A stretch of 13,768 nt of DNA from JBDSEG01 sp039920165 (GCA_039920165.1 JBDSEG010000049.1:1-13768); one strand, 5' to 3'. Positions 1 through 7,070 are shown, numbered from the stretch's first letter. Numbers and translations: made by a program. Notes: generated by a model not told the origin, from the sequence alone.

Positions 1-904
1 ACTCGATGTTCTGGACCTGCTCGCGCATCTGCTCGATGGCCACCTTCATATCGACTGCCACCGTCGTCAGTTCGATCGACGCGGCCTTGGAGCCCAGCGT
101 GTTGGCTTCGCGAAGAAGTTCCTGGACCAGGAAATCGAGCCGCTTGCCGAGCTCGCCGCCGGCGCGCAGCAAGCGCTCGATCTCGTCGACGTGCGAACGC
201 AACCGGGCCAGTTCCTCGGCCACGTCGATGCGGATCGAGAACGCCGCGGCTTCGTTGAGCGCGCGCTCCTGGATCTGCTCGCGCGAGACCGTTTGCGCAG
301 CACCGGACGCCTCGAGCGCTTCCTGCCAGCGTTCAAGAAAGCGCTGCTGCTGGCGCTTGACCACCGCCGGCACCAGCGGCTCGGCCTGCGCCGCGAGTTC
401 GCGCAGCCGCGCGACGCGCTCCAGCAGCACCGTCGCCAGCCGCGCGCCTTCGCGCTCGCGCGCCTGGCTCAGTCCGGCGATGCAGCGGCGCGCGGCTTCG
501 AGCGCCGCTTCGTCAAGACGCTGCGGCGCTGCCGCGCCCTTGCACCATTGCAGCGCCTCGTGAACCGTCAGTCCCTGCGCTTGCGGCAGCGCGGATCGAA
601 CGCTCGCTTCGAGCCGCTTCAAGCGGTCGAGCTGTTCGGCTTGCGGTGCCGGCCAGATCGGGTCGACCTCGCTACGCGGATTCAGCCGCAGCTCGATCTT
701 GCCGCGCCGAAAGGCCGCGCCGACGAGGTCGCGCAGCGCCGGTTCGAGGGAACGCAATTCGTCCGGCAGTCGCATCGAGAGGTCGAGAAAGCGGCCGTTG
801 ACCGAACGCAATTCGATCGTCACGCCGGCCGTCGCAGAGGTCGCGGCGGGGGTCTTTTCCGAGCCTTCCGGCACGCCTGCAACGGCGTTTGCGTAACCGG
901 TCAT
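1..904 (-). CDS. yicC: YicC family endoribonuclease (lacks only its stop codon in the window)
   Basis: Read on the minus strand from the ATG at 904-902, this gives 301 residues ending in QMREQVQNIE, the usual YicC C-terminus. Base 1 is the T that would begin the stop codon, so only two bases are missing. The N-terminus MTGYA is the family hallmark. The sequence ELRSVNGRFLDLSMRLP is typical of the N-terminal YicC domain. The C-terminal domain (former DUF1732) is seen as RIDVAEELARLRSHV and LGKRLDFLVQE followed by REANTLGSKA. E. coli YicC has about 287 residues, so the length fits. Family knowledge: YicC proteins are RNA-binding endoribonucleases linked to stationary-phase and small-RNA turnover. 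The gene is divergent from the kinase gene, with 42 bp between the starts. The position next to rph-rdgB is a common betaproteobacterial arrangement. Identity is secure; the precise substrate is not visible from sequence. Confidence 0.93.
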   Translation of the reverse strand, partial: MTGYANAVAGVPEGSEKTPAATSATAGVTIELRSVNGRFLDLSMRLPDELRSLEPALRDLVGAAFRRGKIELRLNPRSEVDPIWPAPQAEQLDRLKRLEASVRSALPQAQGLTVHEALQWCKGAAAPQRLDEAALEAARRCIAGLSQAREREGARLATVLLERVARLRELAAQAEPLVPAVVKRQQQRFLERWQEALEASGAAQTVSREQIQERALNEAAAFSIRIDVAEELARLRSHVDEIERLLRAGGELGKRLDFLVQELLREANTLGSKAASIELTTVAVDMKVAIEQMREQVQNIE

Positions 905-908
905 GCTG

Positions 909-914
909 TAGACT
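909..914 (+). promoter_or_regulatory. candidate -10 box for the kinase operon
   Basis: TAGACT lies 32 nt before the kinase ATG, in the 42-bp gap between divergent yicC and the kinase gene. It is one mismatch or so from the sigma-70 consensus. No good -35 match is seen at normal spacing, and a -35 here would fall inside the start of yicC. This is a guess from position and motif only. Confidence 0.28.
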
Positions 915-946
915 GGCATGCCGCTTTTCCCCGAGAAAACCCGATT

Positions 947-1915
947 ATGTCAAAGCAGAAACCCGCCCCTTTGCCCTCGGGCACGGTGGTGGGTGGCTAC
1001 CAGATCATCAAGAAGCTGGCGGCCGGCGGGTTCGGGGTCGTGTACCTGGCGGAAGATGCCGACCGTCACCTGGTTGCGCTCAAGGAATATATGCCGTCGT
1101 CGTTGGCCGAAAGGGCGCCCGGCGAACTCACGCCGCGCATCAAGCCCGAGAAGCAGCCGCTGTATCGCCTGGGCCTGAAAAGCTTTTTCGAAGAAGGTCG
1201 TTCGCTCGCGCAGATCTCGCATACCAGCGTCGTCTCGGTGCTCAATTTCTTCCGCGAGAACGAAACCGTCTACATGGTGATGAATTACCTGCAGGGCGAC
1301 ACGCTGCAGGATTTCATCGTCACCGCGCGCGACCTGAAGCGCGACAAGGTGTTCCGCGAGTCGAGCATCCGCTCGCTCTTCGACGAGATCCTGCGCGGCC
1401 TGCGCATCGTGCACCAGCACAAGATGCTGCACCTGGATATCAAGCCGGCCAATATCTTCATCACCAACGACAACAAGGCGGTGCTGCTCGACTTCGGCGC
1501 CGCTCGCGAGGTGCTCTCCAAGGAAGGCAATTTCATCCGCCCTATGTACACGCCCGGCTTTGCCGCGCCCGAGATGTACCGGCGCGACGGCACGCTCGGT
1601 CCGTGGACCGACATCTATGCGATCGGCGCCTGCATCTATGCCTGCATGCAGGGCTATCCGCCCAACGATTCGCCGCAGCGCAACGACAAGGACCGGCTCG
1701 CGCTGAGCCTTTCGCGGCTGCGCAACGTGTACTCCGACAACCTGATCGAAGTGACCGAGTGGTGCATGTCGCTCGATCCGCTGTCGCGTCCGCAAAGCGT
1801 CTTCGCGCTGCAAAAGGAACTGTCGCGCGAGACCGAGCGGCGCTACACCAAACTCAGCTTCAGCGAGCGGCTCAAGCTGCAGCTCGAAAACCTCACGGCC
1901 GGCGCCAAGGCCTGA
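947..1915 (+). CDS. cytoplasmic Ser/Thr protein kinase (Hanks type)
   Basis: This encodes 322 residues with a complete eukaryotic-type kinase fold. The glycine loop is AAGGFGVVY (25-33), with the first Gly replaced by Ala. The ATP lysine is K46 in VALKEYMP. The catalytic loop is HLDIKPAN (162-169), with Asp164 and Asn169, and DFG is at 182-184. GFAAPE (204-209) closes the activation segment. The residue before the catalytic Asp is Leu, not Arg, so it is a non-RD kinase. There is no transmembrane segment, PASTA repeat or other sensor domain, so the protein should be soluble and little more than the catalytic domain. The ATG at 947 is preferred because the open frame upstream overlaps yicC antisense and because the protein begins 17 residues before the fold. 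The PP2C phosphatase gene follows after 41 nt, so the two probably act as an opposing pair. Substrates are unknown. Confidence 0.92.
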   Translation: MSKQKPAPLPSGTVVGGYQIIKKLAAGGFGVVYLAEDADRHLVALKEYMPSSLAERAPGELTPRIKPEKQPLYRLGLKSFFEEGRSLAQISHTSVVSVLNFFRENETVYMVMNYLQGDTLQDFIVTARDLKRDKVFRESSIRSLFDEILRGLRIVHQHKMLHLDIKPANIFITNDNKAVLLDFGAAREVLSKEGNFIRPMYTPGFAAPEMYRRDGTLGPWTDIYAIGACIYACMQGYPPNDSPQRNDKDRLALSLSRLRNVYSDNLIEVTEWCMSLDPLSRPQSVFALQKELSRETERRYTKLSFSERLKLQLENLTAGAKA

Positions 1916-1916
1916 G

Positions 1917-1935
1917 CCGAACCGAACCGAACCGA
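1917..1935 (+). repeat. ACCGA pentamer tandem repeat (about 3.8 copies)
   Basis: A run of nearly four perfect ACCGA units sits directly after the kinase stop codon and fills almost half of the 41-nt gap before the phosphatase ATG. No clear Shine-Dalgarno sequence is visible in this gap. Copy-number change would alter spacing between the two genes without touching either protein. Confidence 0.85.
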
Positions 1936-1956
1936 CGAGCATCACCCGGACTTCGA

Positions 1957-2868
1957 ATGCGTTTTACCGTCTACCAGGTCAGTCGAAAAGGCGGCCGCGA
2001 GAAGAACGAAGACCGGATGGGCTATTGCTATACGCGCGATGCGGGCCTGTTCGCATTGGCCGACGGCATGGGCGGGCATCCGGAAGGCGAGGTCGCCTCG
2101 CAGCTCGCGCTGCAGACGCTCGCGGCGCTGTTCCAGCGCGATGCCAAGCCGACGCTGGCGGACCCGATCCGCTTCCTGAACGAAGCCATCCTCGCTGGGC
2201 ACCAGCAGTTGCTGCGCTATGCGACCCAGAAGGCGCTCGTCGATACGCCTCGCACCACCATCGTCGCCTGCGTGATCCAGGGCAACGCCGCCTACTGGGC
2301 CCACTGCGGCGATTCGCGCCTGTATATGCTGCGCGGCGAAAAACTCGTCGCACGCACCCGCGACCACTCGTATTCCGAACTGCAGCAGACCATGAGCCAG
2401 GTCGTGCCGATGGGCGAGAAGTTCAACCGCAACGTTCTGTTCACCTGCCTGGGCAGCCCCGGCAAGCCGGTCATCGATACGGTCGGCCCGCTGCTCGTGC
2501 AAAGCGGCGACCGCCTGCTGCTGTGCTCGGACGGCCTGTGGGGCACCGTCACCGACGCCGTCATCACCGCGCAGATGGGGCACCAGCCGATCTCGAGCGC
2601 GGTCCCCGAACTGGTCGAGCAGGCGCTGCGCAACGGCGGCGCCAAGTGCGACAACGTCTCGGTGCTTGCGCTGCAATGGGAGTCGGCCGACAACCGCGAT
2701 GCGGCGTCGATCTCGACCCAGCAGCTCGGCGAGGAGGTGTTCGCCTCGACGATCCAGGCGAGCGTTCTCGGCAGCGATGCGCCCGACGAGCTCGACGATG
2801 CCGAGATCGAACGCTCGATCCGCGAGATCAACGAGGCCATCCGGCGCTCGTCGCAGAAAAAAACCTGA
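1957..2868 (+). CDS. PP2C-family Ser/Thr protein phosphatase
   Basis: This encodes 303 residues with the PP2C/PPM motifs in order: KNEDR (16-20, metal Asp19), LADGMGGH (34-41, Asp36), HCGDSRLY (116-123), TRDHS (134-138), SDGLW (201-205, Asp202) and KCDNVSV (230-236, Asp232). All four metal-binding Asp positions are present, so it should be an active Mn/Mg-dependent phosphatase. Residues beyond about 245 form an acidic, helix-prone tail outside the catalytic fold. There is no signal peptide or membrane segment. It follows the kinase by 41 nt and precedes rph by 11 nt. By analogy with other bacterial kinase-PP2C pairs it probably reverses the upstream kinase, which is inference. Its 3' end carries seven consecutive A residues (2857-2863), from which a -1 shift would read straight into rph. 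The start ATG lies 15 codons before the first motif. Confidence 0.92.
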   Translation: MRFTVYQVSRKGGREKNEDRMGYCYTRDAGLFALADGMGGHPEGEVASQLALQTLAALFQRDAKPTLADPIRFLNEAILAGHQQLLRYATQKALVDTPRTTIVACVIQGNAAYWAHCGDSRLYMLRGEKLVARTRDHSYSELQQTMSQVVPMGEKFNRNVLFTCLGSPGKPVIDTVGPLLVQSGDRLLLCSDGLWGTVTDAVITAQMGHQPISSAVPELVEQALRNGGAKCDNVSVLALQWESADNRDAASISTQQLGEEVFASTIQASVLGSDAPDELDDAEIERSIREINEAIRRSSQKKT

Positions 2869-2879
2869 AAGGCGAGTCC

Positions 2880-3605
2880 ATGAGTTTTCAGCGCACGCAG
2901 GGTCGTGCCACGGATGCGTTGCGTCCGGTCACGATCACCCGCGCCTATACGCGCCACGCCGAGGGCTCGGTGCTGGTCGAGTTCGGCCATACCAAGGTGC
3001 TGTGCACCGCGTCGGTCGAGGAGAAGGTGCCGCCGCACAAGCGCGGCAGCGGCGAAGGCTGGCTCACGGCCGAATACGGCATGTTGCCGCGCGCCACCCA
3101 CACCCGCAGCGATCGCGAAGCCGCGCGCGGCAAGCAGAGCGGGCGAACGCAGGAGATTCAGCGCCTCATCGGCCGCTCGCTGCGCTGCGTATTCGATTTG
3201 CGCAAGCTCGGCGAGCGCACCATCTCGCTCGATTGCGATGTGCTTCAGGCCGACGGTGGAACGCGCACGGCCGCCATCACCGGCGCCTTCGTCGCGGCGC
3301 ACGATGCCGTGAGCTGGCTGATCTCGCAGGGAAAGTTGTCGGTCTCACCGATCCGCGATTTCGTCGCCGCTGTATCGGTCGGCATCGTCGAAGGCACGCC
3401 GCTGCTCGATCTGGAATATGTCGAGGACGCCGCCTGCGATACCGACATGAATGTCGTCATGACTGCCGCCGGCGGCTTCGTCGAATTGCAGGGCACGGCC
3501 GAAGGTGCGACCTTTTCGCGCGCCGAGATGGATGCGCTGCTCGGTCTGGCCGGTAAGGGCATCGCCGAACTGGTGGCGGCGCAGCACGCAGCGCTCTCTC
3601 GGTAG
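2880..3605 (+). CDS. rph: ribonuclease PH
   Basis: This encodes 241 residues, against 238 for typical full-length RNase PH. RNase PH is a phosphate-dependent 3'-5' exoribonuclease that trims the 3' ends of tRNA precursors. Characteristic stretches are visible: the N-terminal RPVTITRAYTRHAEGSVLVEFG, read here as two adjacent motifs (RPVTIT and EGSVLVEFG), then GWLTAEYGMLPRATHTR, the phosphate-binding region with GKQSGRTQEIQRLIGRSLR, LDCDVLQADGGTRTAAITGA, and CDTDMNVVMT with the catalytic-site Asp residues. A strong Shine-Dalgarno-like AAAGGCGAG (2868-2876) begins at the last base of the phosphatase stop codon and supports the ATG at 2880. It sits 7 nt before rdgB, giving the frequent rph-rdgB pairing. 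Confidence 0.97.
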   Translation: MSFQRTQGRATDALRPVTITRAYTRHAEGSVLVEFGHTKVLCTASVEEKVPPHKRGSGEGWLTAEYGMLPRATHTRSDREAARGKQSGRTQEIQRLIGRSLRCVFDLRKLGERTISLDCDVLQADGGTRTAAITGAFVAAHDAVSWLISQGKLSVSPIRDFVAAVSVGIVEGTPLLDLEYVEDAACDTDMNVVMTAAGGFVELQGTAEGATFSRAEMDALLGLAGKGIAELVAAQHAALSR

Positions 3606-3612
3606 GTCGCCG

Positions 3613-4245
3613 ATGCGGTTGGTGCTGGCGTCAAACAATGCCAAGAAGCTCGCCGAACTGAGCGGCCTCTTCGCGGCCCTGCCGATCGAGCTTGCCGCGC
3701 AGTCCACGCTCGGCATCGCCGAAGCCGAGGAGCCGCACGCGACCTTCGTCGAGAACGCGCTGGCCAAGGCGCGGCATGCGGCGCGCACCGCCGGCGCTGC
3801 CGCCATTGCCGACGACTCGGGCCTGTGCGTGGACGCGCTCGGCGGCGCTCCGGGGGTCGGTTCGGCCGGCTTCGCAGCCATCGCACTGCCGCCCGGCGAC
3901 CGCGAAGCGCAGCGCCGCGCCCAGGATGCCGCCAACAACCGGCTGCTGCTCGAACGCCTGCACGGCAGCAACGAGCTTCGAAGCGCGCGCTATGTCGCGA
4001 CGCTGGTCGCGCTGCGCAGCGCCGACGATCCCGAGCCGCTGATCGCCTTGGGGCGCTGGCACGGCTCGATCCTCACCGCACCGCGCGGCAGCGCAGGTTT
4101 TGGCTACGACCCGTTGATGTTTATCCCGGAGTTCGGCTGCAGCGTCGCCGAGATGCCTGCCGAGTTGAAGGCGTTGCGCAGCCACCGCGCGAGCGCGGCG
4201 CGCCGCATGGCGCAGCTCATGCGGGAGGCGTGGGGCCTTGGCTGA
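3613..4245 (+). CDS. rdgB: RdgB/HAM1 family non-canonical purine NTP pyrophosphatase
   Basis: This encodes 210 residues. It should hydrolyse dITP/ITP and XTP to the monophosphates, keeping deaminated purines out of nucleic acids. Visible motifs are the substrate-binding ASNNAKKL (6-13), TFVENALAKA (44-53), ADDSGLCVDALGG (66-78) with the catalytic Asp pair, GFGYDP (162-167) and SHR (190-192) near the base-specificity site. One departure stands out. Where the family usually has GVYSARYA, this protein reads GVGSAGFA (81-88), losing the Tyr and Arg, and it carries a longer insertion, LPPGDREAQRRAQ, just after. The active-site acids remain, so activity is likely, but the pocket edge is unusual. 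The gene follows rph by 7 nt and overlaps hemW by 8 nt. Confidence 0.93.
   Translation: MRLVLASNNAKKLAELSGLFAALPIELAAQSTLGIAEAEEPHATFVENALAKARHAARTAGAAAIADDSGLCVDALGGAPGVGSAGFAAIALPPGDREAQRRAQDAANNRLLLERLHGSNELRSARYVATLVALRSADDPEPLIALGRWHGSILTAPRGSAGFGYDPLMFIPEFGCSVAEMPAELKALRSHRASAARRMAQLMREAWGLG
4223..4228 (+). promoter_or_regulatory. Shine-Dalgarno sequence deciding the hemW TTG start
   Basis: GGGAGG inside the 3' end of rdgB lies 9 nt before the TTG at 4238. There is no ATG or GTG in the hemW frame between this point and the radical SAM cysteines, so this site supports the rare start codon. Confidence 0.6.
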
Positions 4246-5476
4246 TCGCATCGCGATCCTGCCCGCCGCGTCGCCACTCGCGTCGGTCGACGAGCGTCTC
4301 GCGCGCTGGCTCAAGTCCGGTACGCTGCGACTGTCGACGCTGCCACCCCTATCGCTGTATGTGCACCTGCCGTGGTGCCTGAAGAAGTGCCCGTACTGCG
4401 ATTTCAACTCGCACCAGCGCAGCGCCGACGCGGCACTGCCGTTCGACCGCTATCTCGATGCGCTGTGCGCCGACCTCGAGGCGGCGCTGCCGTTCGTGTG
4501 GGGCCGGCGTGTGCACACGGTCTTCATCGGCGGCGGCACGCCGAGCCTGTTTCCACCAGACGCCATCGCGCGCCTCGTCGGCGACCTGCGCTCGCGCCTG
4601 CCGCTCGCGCCGGGCTGCGAGATCACGCTCGAAGCGAATCCCGGCAGCTTCGAGACCGAGCGCTTCCACGGCTATCGAGCGGCCGGCGTGACGCGGCTGT
4701 CGGTCGGCGTGCAGAGCTTCGACGATGCCAAGCTCGCCGCGCTCGGCCGGGTCCACGACGCCGCGCAGGCGCGCGCCGCGGTCGCCGAGGCGCGGGCTGC
4801 CTTCGACACCTTCAACCTCGACCTGATGTATGCGTTGCCAGACCAGAGCCTCGCTCAGTTCGAGTCCGACCTGATGCAGGCACTCGCCTTCGAGCCGCCG
4901 CACCTGTCGATCTACCACCTGACGATCGAGCCCAATACCATCTTCGCCAAGCATCCGCCGGCCCGTCTGCCCGACGACGACAGCGCGTTCGACATGCTCG
5001 ACCTGATTGCGCAGCGCGCCGGCGACGCGGGCCTGGAACGCTACGAGGTATCGGCCTTCGCGCGGCCCGGCCACCGCTGCGCGCACAACCTCAACTACTG
5101 GAATTTCGGCGACTACCTCGGCATCGGCGCCGGCGCGCACGGCAAGCTCTCGTTTCCCCACCACGTCGTGCGCCAGGTCCGCTTTCGCGATCCGGAGCGC
5201 TATATGGACCAGGCCCTGGCTGGGCAGCCGATCGCGCAGGAAGAAGAGATCGCGCGCACTGCGCTCGGCTTCGAGTTCATGCTCAATGCGCTGCGCCTGC
5301 CCGAAGGTTTCGAGCTCGCGCGATTCAGCGAGCGGACAGGCTTGCCGCTCGGCGCGATCGCGGCACAACTCGACGAAGCCGAGCGGCGCGGCCTGCTCGA
5401 ACGTGACCTGGTTCGCGCCCGCGCCACGCCGCGCGGCTTCGATCTGCTGAGCGACCTGCAAGCGCTCTTTCTGTGA
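4238..5476 (+). CDS. hemW: radical SAM heme chaperone HemW
   Basis: This encodes 412 residues starting at a TTG codon, supported by GGGAGG 9 nt upstream and overlapping the rdgB end by 8 nt. The radical SAM cluster is C47-x3-C51-x2-C54 followed by DF, as in HemW. Coproporphyrinogen dehydrogenase HemN instead has a further Cys there. GGGTPS (98-103) binds S-adenosylmethionine. GVQSFDD and the HemW signature HNLNYW (283-288) are present. About 35 residues precede the conserved PPLSLYVHLPWC, an N-terminal extension relative to the ~380-residue E. coli protein. Family knowledge: HemW binds heme and delivers it to respiratory proteins; older annotations call it an oxygen-independent coproporphyrinogen oxidase. 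The frame runs through the stop into a 4-nt GTGA overlap with the diguanylate cyclase gene. Confidence 0.94.
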   Translation: MADRIAILPAASPLASVDERLARWLKSGTLRLSTLPPLSLYVHLPWCLKKCPYCDFNSHQRSADAALPFDRYLDALCADLEAALPFVWGRRVHTVFIGGGTPSLFPPDAIARLVGDLRSRLPLAPGCEITLEANPGSFETERFHGYRAAGVTRLSVGVQSFDDAKLAALGRVHDAAQARAAVAEARAAFDTFNLDLMYALPDQSLAQFESDLMQALAFEPPHLSIYHLTIEPNTIFAKHPPARLPDDDSAFDMLDLIAQRAGDAGLERYEVSAFARPGHRCAHNLNYWNFGDYLGIGAGAHGKLSFPHHVVRQVRFRDPERYMDQALAGQPIAQEEEIARTALGFEFMLNALRLPEGFELARFSERTGLPLGAIAAQLDEAERRGLLERDLVRARATPRGFDLLSDLQALFL

Positions 5477-6225
5477 AGCCCGGGACGGTAGACTCGATCT
5501 TGATGTCCTCGCGCCCCGCCGAAGCCGTACCCGTCCTCAACCTGGACCTCGCCTTGCGGCTGCTCGCGCAGTCGGGCCGCGCGCTTCCGGATGATGCGCA
5601 GGTTGGCCAGGCGGCCTGGCTGCAGTCGCTCGTCGACGGCCTGTGCGAGCTGTCGAGCCGCGATGCGCTCACGGGTCTGGCCAACCGGCGCCAGTTCGAG
5701 CTTGCCCTGGCGCGCGAGATCGACCGCGTCGCGCGTGCCGGCGAGCCGGCGCTGATGATGATGGTCGATATCGACCATTTCAAGCGCGTCAACGACAGCC
5801 ACGGCCACCCGGCCGGCGACGTGATGCTCAAGGCCGTGGCCGATGCCTTGCAGGACTGCATCCGGCCGATGGATACGCTGGCGCGCTTCGGCGGCGAGGA
5901 GTTCGCGATGATCCTGCCCAACTGCCCGCCGGCGTTCGGCCAGGCGGTCGCCGAGCGGGTGCGCAGCCACGTGCAGTCGCGCGCGGTGCTGCTCGCCAGC
6001 GGCGAAAGCGTATCGGTCACGGTGAGCATCGGTGGCGCCTATGCGCCGCAATGGGTGCGCTCGTCGGCGCCTCTGTGGATCGCACGCGCCGACGAGCAGC
6101 TCTACCTCGCCAAGCATTCCGGACGCAACCGCGCCTGCCTCGAGCAGCCCACGGTGATGATGGTCAGTGCCGAGGAAAAGGGCCTGCTCTTCGGCACCTC
6201 CCAGTTCCAGGACTTTCTCGAATGA
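5473..6225 (+). CDS. GGDEF-domain diguanylate cyclase
   Basis: This encodes 250 residues from a GTG overlapping the hemW stop (GTGA). An ATG at 5503 is an alternative start that would remove ten residues. The GGDEF domain fills residues 62-220. DALTGLANRR (64-73) opens it, DIDHFK (99-104) holds the metal Asp, and the active site is GGEEF (140-144). An RxxD inhibitory site, RPMD (131-134), sits exactly five residues before GGEEF, so product inhibition by c-di-GMP is expected. The first 60 residues are short and helical, with no transmembrane helix, PAS, GAF or receiver domain. The enzyme is therefore predicted to be cytosolic, making c-di-GMP from two GTP without an obvious sensory input of its own. 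The stop overlaps the ATPase gene start as ATGA. Both overlaps suggest co-translation with neighbours. Confidence 0.93.
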   Translation: MKPGTVDSILMSSRPAEAVPVLNLDLALRLLAQSGRALPDDAQVGQAAWLQSLVDGLCELSSRDALTGLANRRQFELALAREIDRVARAGEPALMMMVDIDHFKRVNDSHGHPAGDVMLKAVADALQDCIRPMDTLARFGGEEFAMILPNCPPAFGQAVAERVRSHVQSRAVLLASGESVSVTVSIGGAYAPQWVRSSAPLWIARADEQLYLAKHSGRNRACLEQPTVMMVSAEEKGLLFGTSQFQDFLE

Positions 6226-7040
6226 CGCAAGCACCGCAGACCCCCTCCACGGGGCCAACCGAGCGCGCGCCCGCCCGGGCCCGCGTGATGGCGATCACCA
6301 GCGGCAAGGGTGGCGTCGGCAAGACCTTCCTCGCGGCCAATCTCGCGATGGCGCTGGCCCCGCGCGGCGAACGCGTGCTGGTGCTCGATGCCGATCTCGG
6401 CCTGGCCAACCTCGATGTGGTGCTCAACCTCGCGCCCAAGGTCACGCTGCACGATGTCTTCACGGGCAAGTCCACACTCGACGATGCGGTGCTGCAAGCT
6501 CCGGGCGGCTTCTCGGTGCTGCTGGCGGGCTCGGGGCTGGTCGAATATTCGCGCCTCACGGCCGACGTGCGCCAGCAACTCATCGATGTGATCGCGACGC
6601 TTGCGCCGCGCTTCGACCGCATCCTGCTCGATACCGGCGCCGGCATTTCCGACGTCGTGCTGTACGCCTTGTCGCTGGCCGACGAGGTGCTCGTCGTCGT
6701 CACTCCCGAGCCGACCTCGATGACCGACGCCTACGCGACCATCAAGGTGCTCGCGCTGCAGGGGCCGGGCCGGCGCGATGTGCGGCTGGTCGTGAACCAG
6801 ACCAGCCGCGTCGGCGAGGGCAGGGCGGTCCGCGGTCAGCTCGCGCTCGTCGTCGATCGATTCGTCACGCCGCTGCTCGCGCCTGGCGGCGCCCCGCTCA
6901 AGCTCGACCTGCTTGGCGAGATTCCCACCGATCCGACGGTGCGCGAATCGGTGCAGAAGCGTCGCCTGCTGCTCGACCTCGCACCCGGCTCTCCGGCCGC
7001 CCGCGCGGTGCACCTCATCGCCCAGCGGCTGCAGGGCTGA
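6222..7040 (+). CDS. MinD/ParA-family ATPase, FlhG/FleN-like
   Basis: This encodes 272 residues. The deviant Walker A KGGVGKT (29-35) has both the signature Lys29 and Lys34. Switch I is DADLGLANLD (56-65) and switch II is DTGAG (137-141). This pattern groups it with MinD, ParA and FlhG rather than classical P-loop ATPases. The DADLGLANLD form and a C-terminal PTDPTVRESV-like segment resemble FlhG (FleN/YlxH), which controls flagellar number and placement. However, the N-terminus (about 20 Pro/Ala/Thr-rich residues) lacks the DQAxxLR helix by which FlhG stimulates FlhF, and no flhF or flagellar gene is nearby. There is also no long amphipathic C-terminal membrane-targeting helix. A partner other than FlhF is possible. 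The ATG overlaps the cyclase stop by 4 nt, with CCAGGA 9 nt upstream as ribosome binding site. Family placement is firm; the role is inferred. Confidence 0.88.
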   Translation: MTQAPQTPSTGPTERAPARARVMAITSGKGGVGKTFLAANLAMALAPRGERVLVLDADLGLANLDVVLNLAPKVTLHDVFTGKSTLDDAVLQAPGGFSVLLAGSGLVEYSRLTADVRQQLIDVIATLAPRFDRILLDTGAGISDVVLYALSLADEVLVVVTPEPTSMTDAYATIKVLALQGPGRRDVRLVVNQTSRVGEGRAVRGQLALVVDRFVTPLLAPGGAPLKLDLLGEIPTDPTVRESVQKRRLLLDLAPGSPAARAVHLIAQRLQG

Positions 7041-7061
7041 TCCGCCGATCAGTCGGGCGGA
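7041..7061. terminator. candidate bidirectional hairpin between convergent genes
   Basis: TCCGCC (7041-7046) pairs with GGCGGA (7056-7061) around a 9-nt loop, in the 30-bp gap between the ATPase stop and the Smr gene stop. It would form in both transcripts. There is no T tract on either side, so it may slow or protect ends rather than terminate efficiently. Confidence 0.35.
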
Positions 7062-7070
7062 CCTTCGCAG

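Noticed and set aside
191..946. Plus-strand open frame extending the kinase N-terminus back to position 191
   Set aside because: It lies antisense to yicC, which has strong family motifs on the minus strand. The kinase domain begins just after ATG 947.
950..1945. 331-codon minus-strand frame opposite the kinase
   Set aside because: It is a GC-rich shadow with low-complexity composition and no recognisable domain. The plus strand encodes a complete kinase.
2292..3302. 336-codon minus-strand frame opposite PP2C and rph
   Set aside because: It spans the antisense of two well-defined genes and shows no domain.
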